Part shown: positions 7,768 to 16,362 of the stretch, piece after piece | Layout of the letters: the number at the start of each line of letters is the position of its first letter | Numbering within the stretch: the first letter of the stretch is position 1 | Assembly: GCA_946615965.1 (NCBI GenBank) | Contig: CAMOIC010000008.1 | Location: 1 to 46,725, forward strand | Direction of reading: 5' to 3' | Length of the DNA: 46,725 nt | Origin: UBA3700 sp002372775 | GTDB taxonomy: Bacteria > Bacillota > Clostridia > Christensenellales > UBA3700 | Notes under the pieces: generated by a model | Seen by the model: only the letters and a program-made list of their open reading frames with translations | Told to the model about the DNA's origin: nothing | Database searches by the model: none | Position numbers and translations under genes: made by a program

Positions 7768-7799
7768 GGGAATTTTGAAATAGCGATACCAAAATTCCC
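7768..7799 (-). terminator. Hairpin between metA and tmRNA
   Basis: On the minus strand, GGGAATTTTG pairs perfectly (10 bp) with CAAAATTCCC across GTATCGCTATTT, ending three bases before the tmRNA 5' end. There is no U-tract, so it may be a processing or leaky terminator hairpin and not a full terminator. Confidence 0.5.
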
Positions 7800-7808
7800 A
7801 ATACATAA

Positions 7809-8717
7809 TTAGTTTTTCAAGTCGTATGGTGTTACTTGGTAAACATAATAGTTCAACCAATTATAGTATAGCAAATTCGCTGTACTCTTCCATTTCATGT
7901 CTATTTTATTAATATCTCCATCAACAAAATAGTTTATAGGCTTCTCTATTTCTAGACCTTTTCCTATGTCTCTTAAATACTCTGTTTTTAGTGTTTCTCT
8001 AGCATATTCACTATGTCCTGTCATAAAGATCTTTTTATTATCTGTAGACTTTACGATAGATACTCCACATTCATCGCCGTATCCAAGAAGTTGTAAATTC
8101 TTATTATTAACAACATCTTTTGCGTCGATAACCGCGTATCTAGACATTGGTATATACATATAATCATCCATCCCCCTAAGTAATGGTTCTTGTTCATCAC
8201 AAGTTTTTACTGGGTAGATTCCTGATAACTTTTTCTCTATTAAGTGCTTTGGAATATCATAAAAATGATATAGTCCAGCAAATGCTGCCCAACAAACAAA
8301 CATTGTTGATGTAACATTCTTCTCTGACCAATCCATGATCTCCTTTAATTCTTCCCAATACTTTACTTCCTCATATTCCATTTGCTCTACTGGAGCTCCT
8401 GTAATAATTAGTCCATCGTATTTGTTGTTCTTAATCTTAGAGAATGTTGTGTAGAACGTATCCATATGAGATTGAGCTGTATAGTGACCTCTATATGTCT
8501 CCATTTCTACTAGTGTGACCTTTATTTGAAGTGAAGAGTTAGCAAGAAGTCTAATAAGTTGAGTTTCTGTCTCAATCTTAGTAGGCATCAAATTAACAAT
8601 AGCTATCTCTAGCGGTCTAATATCTTGACTCTCAGCTCTTACTTTTGGCATGACGAAGATATTCTCCTTAGACAAAATATCGAATGCTGGTAATGCTTTA
8701 GGTATAACTACTGGCAT
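7809..8717 (-). CDS. metA: Homoserine O-acetyltransferase (MetA type)
   Basis: This 302-residue protein is collinear with MetA and starts MPVVIPKALPA. The catalytic Cys142 (MFVCWAA), His235 and Glu237 (GHSEY) fall at the E. coli numbering. Residue 111 is Glu in ITGAPVEQMEYEEV. In this family Glu at 111 selects acetyl-CoA and Gly selects succinyl-CoA, so it should make O-acetyl-homoserine for methionine synthesis. It is cytoplasmic. The gene follows smpB by 14 bases with an AAAGGAGGGG-type ribosome binding site and precedes ssrA. No SAM riboswitch or T-box is visible in the short gap. No other methionine gene is in the window. Confidence 0.95.
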   Translation of the reverse strand: MPVVIPKALPAFDILSKENIFVMPKVRAESQDIRPLEIAIVNLMPTKIETETQLIRLLANSSLQIKVTLVEMETYRGHYTAQSHMDTFYTTFSKIKNNKYDGLIITGAPVEQMEYEEVKYWEELKEIMDWSEKNVTSTMFVCWAAFAGLYHFYDIPKHLIEKKLSGIYPVKTCDEQEPLLRGMDDYMYIPMSRYAVIDAKDVVNNKNLQLLGYGDECGVSIVKSTDNKKIFMTGHSEYARETLKTEYLRDIGKGLEIEKPINYFVDGDINKIDMKWKSTANLLYYNWLNYYVYQVTPYDLKN

Positions 8718-8731
8718 ACTATCCCCTCCTT

Positions 8732-9193
8732 TTATGAATTATATTCCTTGATTGTTCTTTCTATGTTTCTCTTTTGTTGCTTTTCTTGCTCAACTTTGCG
8801 CTTATCATGTAATTCTTTACCCTTACATAAGCCAACCTCAACCTTTACAAGGCCATTTTTTAGGTACATTTGAGTTGGGACTAAAGTATATCCTTTTTGT
8901 TGAACATAGCCGCGCATTTTGTTTAATTCTTGCTTGTGAACAAGAAGTTTTCTTACTCTTTTCGAGTCAACGTTATAATAGCTTCCTTTTTCATATGGCT
9001 TAATATGAGTATTCATTAGCCATAATTCATTATCTTTTATAACACAGAATGAATCTTTAAGATTTACATTTCCTAGTCTAATAGACTTAACTTCGCAACC
9101 AACTAATTGAATGCCCGCTTCGTATTTATCCTCTACGAAGTAATCGAAAAAAGCTTTCTTGTTGTTTGCAACTATCTTAATTGATTCGCTCAT
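8732..9193 (-). CDS. smpB: SsrA-binding protein SmpB
   Basis: The 153-residue product matches SmpB throughout: KAFFDYFVEDKYEAGIQLVG, CEVKSIRLGNVNLKDSF, IKPYEKGSY and a basic C-terminal tail (KELHDKRKVEQEKQQKR). It delivers tmRNA to stalled ribosomes by mimicking the anticodon arm. A TATAAT lies only eight bases before the ATG, so the transcript may be nearly leaderless. The nearest ribosome binding site would be AGAGAAAG, directly against the ATG. It is followed by metA and then the tmRNA gene, a direct functional grouping. Confidence 0.96.
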   Translation of the reverse strand: MSESIKIVANNKKAFFDYFVEDKYEAGIQLVGCEVKSIRLGNVNLKDSFCVIKDNELWLMNTHIKPYEKGSYYNVDSKRVRKLLVHKQELNKMRGYVQQKGYTLVPTQMYLKNGLVKVEVGLCKGKELHDKRKVEQEKQQKRNIERTIKEYNS

Positions 9194-9201
9194 CTTTCTC
9201 T

Positions 9202-9207
9202 ATTATA
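9202..9207 (-). promoter_or_regulatory. -10 element of smpB
   Basis: TATAAT on the minus strand, eight bases from the ATG. No convincing -35 lies at the right distance inside the preceding terminator stem. Confidence 0.4.
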
Positions 9208-9220
9208 CCCTTTTATAAAT

Positions 9221-9255
9221 AAAAAATCCTTTCGCTATCACTGGCGAAAGGATTT
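9221..9255 (-). terminator. Terminator of secG
   Basis: AAATCCTTTCGC pairs with GCGAAAGGATTT (12 bp) across CAGTGATA, then TTTTTT, on the minus strand. Confidence 0.92.
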
Positions 9256-9275
9256 AAATATCTCTTTTATAACTC

Positions 9276-9572
9276 TTAAACTTCTAAGTATGTTATGAAG
9301 AAGAATATTGCTAATACAGCGATTGTTATTCCTAATGCGATAGTAAGTTTTCTTAAAATACTCTCTTTAGATTTAGCTTTATTCTTTCCAGCATAAGTTT
9401 GAGTTTCTTCGCCGGCGATTGTACCGATATTATTTGTAACTGGCTTTTGCATGACTACTACTGCGATTAGTCCAATTGCTAAAAGTCCTGTGATAATAGC
9501 AATGGCGATACGTAATCTATTAGCAACATCATAGTCGATTAAAGCAGCTGATGTTAAATATAAAAAGTCCAT
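9276..9572 (-). CDS. secG: Preprotein translocase subunit SecG
   Basis: The 98-residue protein has two membrane segments (about residues 20-40 and 74-94). Between them is the SecG loop: VVVMQKPVTNNIGTIAGEE, then ETQTYAGKNKAKSKESILRK. It is the small non-essential part of the SecYEG channel. GGAGGAAGTTTAA precedes the ATG. The first segment starts after about 18 residues (MDFLYLTSAALIDYDVANR), slightly longer than usual. It is monocistronic between its own promoter and terminator. RNase R and smpB often follow secG. Here smpB follows directly but after a terminator. Confidence 0.9.
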   Translation of the reverse strand: MDFLYLTSAALIDYDVANRLRIAIAIITGLLAIGLIAVVVMQKPVTNNIGTIAGEETQTYAGKNKAKSKESILRKLTIALGITIAVLAIFFFITYLEV

Positions 9573-9607
9573 TTAAACTTCCTCCAATTTTTCTTGGTTG
9601 CTTAGCA

Positions 9608-9636
9608 ATAATAACATAATCAATCTATATTGACAA
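9608..9636 (-). promoter_or_regulatory. Promoter of secG
   Basis: TTGTCA (9631-9636), 17-base spacer, TATTAT (9608-9613) on the minus strand, 36 bases before the ATG. Confidence 0.75.
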
Positions 9637-9666
9637 CTATTTTTGCTATTTTACGTGCGTATTATA

Positions 9667-11409
9667 TTACATTAAGGCTTGCATTGCCTTTTGGATAATG
9701 TCATTTTTCTTTAAAGATTCTGCTTGAGTCTTTTCACAAGTAGATACGTAAACCTTAATCTTTGGTTCTGTTCCACTTGGTCTAATGCATACCCATTCAT
9801 CATTACCTAAGTCATACTTAATAACGTTTGTCTTTGGCAATCCGGCATCCTTTACGCTACCATCAGCAAATTCAATTGTACCAACATTTAAATCCATCTT
9901 TGATACTGTCTTATATCCGCCGATTTCTTTTAAGTTAGTACTCTTAAACTTATCCATGATTTCTTTCATCTTTTGCATTCCATCAAGACCTGGGAATGAG
10001 AATGACTTAGAAGATTCAATGAAATATCCGAATTTTTCAAATAATTCTTGCAATTTGTCATAAAGCTTTACATTAACACTTGTATAGTAGCAAGCCATTT
10101 CAGCAAAGATCATACTAGCAACAACTGCATCTTTATCTCTTGCATGTGTTCCACATAGTGAGCCATAACTTTCTTCGTAACCAAACATAAATGTATGCTC
10201 GCCTGTAGATTCCCACTCTTTAATCTTCTCACCAATAAACTTGAAACCTGTTAATACATCATAAACTGCTGCATTATAGCTTCTAGCTATTCTATCTGCA
10301 AACTTTGTTGTTACAATTGTCTTAACTACTGCAGCATTCTTTGGTAATGTGCCTTCTTGTTGATGTCTCATTAAAATATAATCCATCATCATTGCGCCGA
10401 TTTGGTTTCCGTTTAATAAAACGAATTCATTCTTATCATTTCTAATAGCAATACCCATTCTGTCGCAATCTGGGTCTGTACCAATAACAATGTCACTACC
10501 CAATTTATCTGCTAATTTAATGCCAAGCGCTAAAGCATCTGGTTGTTCTGGGTTTGGAACTTTTACTGTTGAGAATTCTGTATCTGGTAAACGTTGTTCC
10601 TCTACTACGCTTACTGGAATTCCCATTCTTGTTAACATTGTTGTAACAGGAATACATCCAGATCCATGAATTGGGCTATAAACGATTTTAATTGAAGAAG
10701 CTACTTCTTTTACTGCCTTTGGAGATAATGAAAGCTTTGAAATCTCAGCATAATAATCTTCATCTAAAGCCTTGCCAACTACAGTAATATGTTCACTAAT
10801 CTTTGCATTGTTTAATCCAGCAACATCTCCTTCATTCTTAACATCAACTTCTTCTTGAGCTAATCCGAAATATGGAGTCTTTTCGATAAAGTCTACAACA
10901 ACTGTTGTTGCTTCTGGAGACATTTGCGCACCGTCTTCGCCATAAACCTTATATCCGTTATATTCTTTTGGATTATGAGATGCTGTGATCATAACACCTG
11001 CAATACAATTTAAGTGACGTACTGCATATGAACACATTGGAACTGGTCTAACATTTTCATAAAGATAAACATTTACACCATTTGCGCCTAAAACCCTTGC
11101 TGTTGTTAAAGCAAAATCAAATGACATTCTTCTTGTATCATAAGAGATTGCTACACCTCTCTTCTTTTCTTCTTCACCTAAAGAAGCGATATAATCTGCT
11201 AAACCTTTAGTTGCCCTTGCAACTGTGTATTCGTTCATATTGGAAATACCCATGCAGATAATACCTCTCATTCCGGCAGTACCAAATGCAAGAGGAACGG
11301 TAAATCTTTCCTTGATTTCCTTGTCGTTATCTTTAATAGATAAAAGTTCTTTCTTTTGATCTTCTTTTACGTTTGCTAACCATTCTTCATAAATAGCCTT
11401 ATAATCCAT
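9667..11409 (-). CDS. Phosphoglucomutase/phosphomannomutase (alpha-D-phosphohexomutase)
   Basis: The 580-residue enzyme has all alpha-phosphohexomutase marks: the active serine in TASHNPKEYNGYK (Ser144), the metal loop GTDPDCDRMG, the sugar loop FGYEESYG and the phosphate loop RPSGTEPKIKVY. It interconverts hexose-1- and 6-phosphates, feeding cell-wall or glycogen precursors. AAGGAG six bases before the ATG fixes the start at 11409. A further in-frame ATG at 11439 has no ribosome binding site. No obvious partner gene is adjacent. Length is normal for the PgcA type. A TATAAT (minus) lies about 30 bases upstream. Confidence 0.93.
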   Translation of the reverse strand: MDYKAIYEEWLANVKEDQKKELLSIKDNDKEIKERFTVPLAFGTAGMRGIICMGISNMNEYTVARATKGLADYIASLGEEEKKRGVAISYDTRRMSFDFALTTARVLGANGVNVYLYENVRPVPMCSYAVRHLNCIAGVMITASHNPKEYNGYKVYGEDGAQMSPEATTVVVDFIEKTPYFGLAQEEVDVKNEGDVAGLNNAKISEHITVVGKALDEDYYAEISKLSLSPKAVKEVASSIKIVYSPIHGSGCIPVTTMLTRMGIPVSVVEEQRLPDTEFSTVKVPNPEQPDALALGIKLADKLGSDIVIGTDPDCDRMGIAIRNDKNEFVLLNGNQIGAMMMDYILMRHQQEGTLPKNAAVVKTIVTTKFADRIARSYNAAVYDVLTGFKFIGEKIKEWESTGEHTFMFGYEESYGSLCGTHARDKDAVVASMIFAEMACYYTSVNVKLYDKLQELFEKFGYFIESSKSFSFPGLDGMQKMKEIMDKFKSTNLKEIGGYKTVSKMDLNVGTIEFADGSVKDAGLPKTNVIKYDLGNDEWVCIRPSGTEPKIKVYVSTCEKTQAESLKKNDIIQKAMQALM

Positions 11410-11521
11410 AAAATTCTCCTTGTTCTGTCTATTTGACATTACTTATTATATCATAATAAATTCGCGGTTTTATATACTCTTTTTGAATTTTTTATAATAA
11501 CCAAAAGCCTAGATAAAAAAG

Positions 11522-11549
11522 AAAAAAGCATGATTTGAATTCATGCTTT
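11522..11549 (-). terminator. Terminator of the tilS-cca-rmuC-PHP operon
   Basis: AAAGCATGA pairs with TCATGCTTT around ATTCAAA, then TTTTTTC on the minus strand. The stem begins inside the PHP gene's stop codon. Confidence 0.88.
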
Positions 11550-12366
11550 ATTTCATCTTTAAAACCTTCTTTGTTATAGGATCTGGATTCCATTTTACAG
11601 AGCCTATTTCTATATTTCTATTCTTGCCATGATAATCTGTTCCACCCGTAGCAATTAATCTATATTTTTTAGCAAGTTCAAATAAAGACTTACTTGTAGC
11701 TTCGTCGTGTGTATTGTAATACACTTCTATTCCGCCTAGACCATATGGCTTTAATCCTATGATTAAATCTTCTAATCTCTTTTGTTGATAATATCTCAAT
11801 GGATGTGCGATAACAGGGACTCCGCCTGCGTCTTTAATAAGTTTTACACCCTCTAGTGGAGTTATTCTCATTGATGGAAAATAACAGCAGCCATGAGCAC
11901 CTAGATATTTATCAAAAGCTTCAGGAATGCTTCCAACATAGCCTTTTTGAACAAGAGCATTAGCAACATGAAGTCTTCCGATTGAATTAGACTTTGCTAA
12001 ATCCTCTTCATCAATAAAAATCTTATATTTTGCAAGAGCGTCTAAGATTTTCTTTACTCTATCCTTTCTCTTTTGTGCAAATTCATTTAAAGAATCAACT
12101 AATTGTTGATTATTCTCATCAAAACCATATCCTAACATATGGATTTCCATAACAGAATATGTAGACAATTCAACACCATTAATAAAATTAAGTCCTAATG
12201 ATGTTGCATACTCTTTCGCCTCTTTGATAGAGCCTATTGAGTCATGGTCTGTAATAGAAACGTTAACTATACCAACGCTTTTTGCTTGGTCTATAATTTG
12301 CTTTGGAGTATCTGTTCCGTCACTGAAACAGCTATGAATATGCAAATCGTTTCTACTCAATTCCAT
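11548..12366 (-). CDS. PHP-domain metal-dependent phosphoesterase
   Basis: The 272-residue protein starts MELSRNDLHIHSCFSDG, the first PHP metal motif (HxH...D), followed by SITDHDSIGS, LSTYSVMEIHMLGYG and VIAHPLRYY; the last metal ligands are in GTDYHGKN. It belongs to the TrpH/RNase AM (YciV) group, which includes 5'-3' exonucleases acting on small RNAs or 3',5'-nucleotide bisphosphates, so the exact substrate is uncertain. It overlaps rmuC by 14 bases and is the last gene of a four-gene operon. A ribosome binding site within rmuC is weak (GGTGAGAA). Confidence 0.88.
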   Translation of the reverse strand: MELSRNDLHIHSCFSDGTDTPKQIIDQAKSVGIVNVSITDHDSIGSIKEAKEYATSLGLNFINGVELSTYSVMEIHMLGYGFDENNQQLVDSLNEFAQKRKDRVKKILDALAKYKIFIDEEDLAKSNSIGRLHVANALVQKGYVGSIPEAFDKYLGAHGCCYFPSMRITPLEGVKLIKDAGGVPVIAHPLRYYQQKRLEDLIIGLKPYGLGGIEVYYNTHDEATSKSLFELAKKYRLIATGGTDYHGKNRNIEIGSVKWNPDPITKKVLKMK

Positions 12367-13654
12367 CTAAATTCTCACCTATTTCTTTTGTTTCTTTTTC
12401 TAAAACATCAAGAGCGATTGTATCTACTTTTCCTAATCTCTTCTTAATTAATTCGTTTCTAGAATTTGCGCCCTCTAATGATTTTACCACATCTTCGGCC
12501 TTTTCCCTAGTTTTTTCGATAATTGTTGTAAACTTATCAAAGTCTGTTTGGAATACTTTTAACATCTTTGCTATTTCGCCACTACTCTTTTGAATTTTTA
12601 ATGTAGTAAAACCTACTTGTAGGCTGTTTAACATTGCTGCTAAAACACTAGGTCCACAAGGAATTACCTTGTACTTTGTTCTCATTTCGTTTAATAGCTC
12701 GTCATTTTTAACTATTTCAGAGTATAGACCTTCTGTTGGAAGATACATAACAGCAAAGTCTGTAGTTAAAGGAGTCTTGATATACTTTTGTGAAATGCTC
12801 TTTGCTTGTTCTCTTACATCCTTCGCAAGATTTTGCTTTTCTATAAACTCTTCATCTTTAGTTCCTTTCTCGCTTGCGTTAACCAATCTTAAGTAACTTT
12901 CAATTGGGAATTTAGAGTCTATTGGCAACAAAGTAACGTCCTTTTCATTCTTTCCTGGCATCTTAATTACAAAGTCTACAACATCGCCTTTTTGTATCTT
13001 GTATTGACTTTCGTATTGTTGAGGAGCCAAAATTTCTTCAAGAAGAGACTCTAGTGAAGCCTCACCCCAAGTACCTCTTGTCTTAACGTTTGTGAATGTT
13101 CTATTTAATGTATCAACTTGCTCTGAAAGCTTTCTCATTTCACCAAAACTCTTTTGAACTTGCGCTAAGTTCTCAACGATTTGATTGAATGCTTCGTTTA
13201 GTCTCTTATCTAATGTAGATGTTAATTTCTCATCTACTACACTCTTCATTTCATCTAGCTTCTTTTCATTGCTAGCCTGCAATTCCTTCATTTGCTTTTC
13301 GTTACTTTCTCTTTGCTCATTCAAGAAACGATAAATGCCTTCTCTTGATTCTTTTAGTTCCTCATTAACTTTCGATGTTAATGTCTCAAGCTTTTGATCG
13401 AACTTATCCATATACGGAGTAATAGCACCGGTAAAGGTGTTAGAAATACCATCAAGTCTAGATTGTAATTGTTTTACAGAAGATTCATTGTCCTTTATTA
13501 AATCTTTCATCATTGTGTCTTGCATTGTGTCGCAGATATCTTGAACATCCTTCTTTTCTATTGTTGATTTCTTCGAATACATGATAGTAACAACAATACT
13601 TGCTGCCGCACAAATAAACGCTAGTAAACTAAACACTAAAACCACACTATCCAT
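12353..13654 (-). CDS. rmuC: DNA recombination protein RmuC
   Basis: This 433-residue protein begins with one membrane span (VVLVFSLLAFICAAASIVV), then a long coiled coil (about residues 35-170). The RmuC core follows, with RGTWGEASLESLLEEILAP, VDFVIKMPG, LLPIDSKFPIESYLRL and VMYLPTEGLYSEIV. In E. coli RmuC limits rearrangement at inverted repeats, and it is a PD-(D/E)xK-type nuclease-like fold. AAGGAGAAAATA precedes the ATG. The start overlaps the cca stop by one base (TAATG), a sign of translational coupling. Confidence 0.94.
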   Translation of the reverse strand: MDSVVLVFSLLAFICAAASIVVTIMYSKKSTIEKKDVQDICDTMQDTMMKDLIKDNESSVKQLQSRLDGISNTFTGAITPYMDKFDQKLETLTSKVNEELKESREGIYRFLNEQRESNEKQMKELQASNEKKLDEMKSVVDEKLTSTLDKRLNEAFNQIVENLAQVQKSFGEMRKLSEQVDTLNRTFTNVKTRGTWGEASLESLLEEILAPQQYESQYKIQKGDVVDFVIKMPGKNEKDVTLLPIDSKFPIESYLRLVNASEKGTKDEEFIEKQNLAKDVREQAKSISQKYIKTPLTTDFAVMYLPTEGLYSEIVKNDELLNEMRTKYKVIPCGPSVLAAMLNSLQVGFTTLKIQKSSGEIAKMLKVFQTDFDKFTTIIEKTREKAEDVVKSLEGANSRNELIKKRLGKVDTIALDVLEKETKEIGENLDGIE

Positions 13655-14991
13655 TATTTTCTCCTTTTTCTTCTTGCATAATCTAATAATGCATCTTTAT
13701 CGTTTTTCAATGTTTCAAACAAACAGTGCTCTAGCATGTCGTTCAACATTGAGCCAATTTCCTTCCCTTGATAACCCATTTCCTTTAGATCATCGCCGTT
13801 TATCTTTAAATCGCTGATTCTAAAAGGAATATTATGTGCTTTCATATATAACACTTGTTCTTTTGTTCTACTTTCTCTAAGTGGCCCACATACAAGACCT
13901 GTACCTATTCCATCTGCAACTTGTAAATCAACAATATCTAAGATATTGTCTGGGTGCTTAACAATGAACTTTCTAATAGTATTAACTTTTGCCATATCGG
14001 CAACGTCAAACATATGTGCACCTACAAGCTCTACAGTAAAATCTATTATCTCGTTTGAGAATCTATATTGTGTAAGAATCTTTCTTGTTAATTCAGCACC
14101 TACTACATCATGTCTATATGTATTGCCATCCATTTGTTGACAAATAGGCTTCCCTACATCGTGGAATAGCGCTGCAAGTCTAATTTTCTTTGGAGCAGCT
14201 TCAACTGTTTTAAAAGTATGTTCCATAACATCGTATTTATGGAATTTTGCATTTTGAGAAAGACCTCTTCCTTTAGCTAAATTTGGAAATATTACCTCAA
14301 AGGCATTTAAATCTCTTAGAAGACAAAGTGCCTTATATACATTATCTCCATCTAGAATCTTTACAAGTTCTACTTGTATTCTCTCAACAGAAATATCTTT
14401 TAATCTATCTACCAAACTTTTTGCTGCATCAAAAGTGTCTTTATTTACATCAAAGCCAAGAGTAGACACCATTCTTGCAAGTCTTAAAATTCTTAATCCG
14501 TCCTGAGCTAAGACAATATTCGGATTTATTACCGTGTTTAATACCTTATTCTCTATATCTTTTGCTCCATTAAGTGGATCAACTATCTTTCTGTCGTTTA
14601 AATCATAATAGACTGCATTACATTTAAAATCTCTTCTTCTTGCATCTTTTTCTATATCTTTTGTGAATTCAACAGAAGTTGGAGTATGAACTCCATCACC
14701 AACTGGATAACTATCTACTCTAAATGCTGTGTATTCATAACTTCTAGCACCTTTTATTATCATAGTGCCAAGTCTTGGGCTTGCAGGAATAAGTTTAAAC
14801 TTACTTCCTTTTAAAACGCTTTCTAGTTCAGAAGGCGTTAGCGATGCTGTAATATCTATATCCGAAGATACTTTATTGAACAATAAAAAATCTCTAACAA
14901 AACCGCCAACAACAAACAAATGAGAATCGGCAGGAAATAATTCTGCCAACTCAAATAGTTCTATTGGTATTATCTCGTCTATATTTTTCAT
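13654..14991 (-). CDS. cca: CCA tRNA nucleotidyltransferase
   Basis: The 445-residue enzyme is a class II nucleotidyltransferase: VVGGFVRDFLL and the catalytic SDIDIT, then RRRDFKCNAVYYDL, LVDPLNG-type and LRILRLARM motifs. A C-terminal HD domain (LAALFHDVGKP) follows. It adds or repairs the 3' CCA of tRNAs, although one tRNA here already encodes CCA. The HD domain also fits PcnB-like relatives; the tRNA-modification neighbours favour CCA addition. Start 14991 overlaps the stop of tilS by one base (TAATG), so translation is coupled. The gene ends one base into rmuC. No promoter of its own is seen. Confidence 0.9.
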   Translation of the reverse strand: MKNIDEIIPIELFELAELFPADSHLFVVGGFVRDFLLFNKVSSDIDITASLTPSELESVLKGSKFKLIPASPRLGTMIIKGARSYEYTAFRVDSYPVGDGVHTPTSVEFTKDIEKDARRRDFKCNAVYYDLNDRKIVDPLNGAKDIENKVLNTVINPNIVLAQDGLRILRLARMVSTLGFDVNKDTFDAAKSLVDRLKDISVERIQVELVKILDGDNVYKALCLLRDLNAFEVIFPNLAKGRGLSQNAKFHKYDVMEHTFKTVEAAPKKIRLAALFHDVGKPICQQMDGNTYRHDVVGAELTRKILTQYRFSNEIIDFTVELVGAHMFDVADMAKVNTIRKFIVKHPDNILDIVDLQVADGIGTGLVCGPLRESRTKEQVLYMKAHNIPFRISDLKINGDDLKEMGYQGKEIGSMLNDMLEHCLFETLKNDKDALLDYARRKRRK

Positions 14992-16274
14992 TAAACTCTT
15001 TCTGTTTTTATGTAAGCAATATTCTTTGTTTCATTTGTTATCGCAACAGAATCTGCAATATCGTATGGCAATACAGCCAATACGTTTTTATTTAATACAA
15101 TAACAGGCAAATAGTCCCTTAATCTCTTAGGTGCTTTTATGTCTGTTAGATAGTCGCCTAAACTCTTTGTACCACCTTTATAACGCTTAAAAGTGAAACC
15201 AGGTTCCCTGTTTTTAATTACAGCGCCCTTCATCTTATCCATGTCTACCCTTAGGCCGCCGTTATCTACTTTGCTTACTTCTATCTCCCAATTGCCTAGA
15301 GAGAAATTGCCATAATCAAAGTCTGTTGGTTCAATTCTTGGCTCATCTTCCTTAGTAAAAACAATCCTGTCATACTCTCTTGAGGCGACAACGCCGAATG
15401 GTAAAACTACGCTCTTTCCGTTTTCCTTGTTTAATAAATCAAAAACGCTTTCAATATGTCTAGCTTCTAAGTTAACCCTAGTAAATACCGCCTCAACTGC
15501 ATCTATAATACATTGGCTTGCGATAATATCTTTCTTTTGTATGTTGGAGATTTTAACAGCAATTCCTCCCTTTGTCTTTTCATATTTTGGAGTTTGCTCA
15601 TCAATGTAATCTCTCATCTTTTTTGAAATGGAAGATAGTCTTAATAGATTATCCCCAAAATTTGGATATGCTTTTTCAATATCTCCCCTAATAATGTTTC
15701 TGACATTATTTCTTGTATATTCAACATCAAAATTTGTACTATCTTGAACAAATGAAATGCTATTTTCACTTAAGTAATTCTTTATGTCGTCAGAAGAGAT
15801 ATTTAGCATTGGTCTTAAAAGAACACCGTCGTCTTCTTGCATTCCACATAATCCTTGAATGCCGCTTCCTCTAAAGATATGCATTAAAATACTCTCTATT
15901 TGATCATCTTTTTGGTGAGCAGTAACTACCCTGTCCGCTTCTTTGTTTTCTACAAGTTCTTTAAAGATTTCTCTTCTTCTGATTCTTGCGCCTTGTTCGA
16001 TAGTATATCCGTTCTCATCGCAAAATTCCTTGATTTTTTCCTCATAAACCCTACATTCTACATCGTTTTCTTCACAATAATTCTTAACAAAGTCTCTGTC
16101 CCTTTCTCCCTCTTCACCTCTAAGGTTGTGGTGTACAGTAACAACAAAGAATTTCTCTTTGTCTAAGTTGTGAATAGCAAAATGAAGTAAGGCCATAGAA
16201 TCCTTACCTCCACTTATAGCTAGTGCTAATCTCTCAAAAGAGTTTAATAAGTCAATTTTTTCTTCTAGAAACAT
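14991..16274 (-). CDS. tilS: tRNA(Ile)-lysidine synthetase TilS
   Basis: The 427-residue enzyme carries the PP-loop LAISGGKDSMALLHFA (near residues 17-32), VVTVHHNLRGEE, VVTAHQKDDQIESILMHIFRGSG and the C-terminal TilS domain EPGFTFKRYKGGTKSLGDYL. It makes lysidine at C34 of the AUA-reading tRNA-Ile in the cytoplasm, an essential step. It is the first gene of tilS-cca-rmuC-PHP. A TATAAT lies six bases before the ATG (TATAATTAAGGTATG), so the mRNA may be leaderless and AAGGT is too close to act as a normal ribosome binding site. In many Firmicutes tilS precedes hpt and ftsH; here ftsH is 24 kb away. Confidence 0.95.
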   Translation of the reverse strand: MFLEEKIDLLNSFERLALAISGGKDSMALLHFAIHNLDKEKFFVVTVHHNLRGEEGERDRDFVKNYCEENDVECRVYEEKIKEFCDENGYTIEQGARIRRREIFKELVENKEADRVVTAHQKDDQIESILMHIFRGSGIQGLCGMQEDDGVLLRPMLNISSDDIKNYLSENSISFVQDSTNFDVEYTRNNVRNIIRGDIEKAYPNFGDNLLRLSSISKKMRDYIDEQTPKYEKTKGGIAVKISNIQKKDIIASQCIIDAVEAVFTRVNLEARHIESVFDLLNKENGKSVVLPFGVVASREYDRIVFTKEDEPRIEPTDFDYGNFSLGNWEIEVSKVDNGGLRVDMDKMKGAVIKNREPGFTFKRYKGGTKSLGDYLTDIKAPKRLRDYLPVIVLNKNVLAVLPYDIADSVAITNETKNIAYIKTERV

Positions 16275-16340
16275 ACCTTAATTATATAATAATTGCCTAT
16301 AACATTCTATATTAAAAATGTTTCAAAATGGATTTGTACT

Positions 16341-16362
16341 AAAAATAATACTTTTTAGTATT
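16341..16362 (-). terminator. Terminator of the HD-mazG-dus-trmL operon
   Basis: On the minus strand, AATACT and AGTATT pair around AAAA, followed by ATTTTTAG. The left arm contains the trmL stop codon region. It is a short stem, so moderate strength. Confidence 0.6.

Noticed and set aside
8718..8731. SAM riboswitch or T-box before metA
   Set aside because: The gap to smpB is 14 bases, too short for either.
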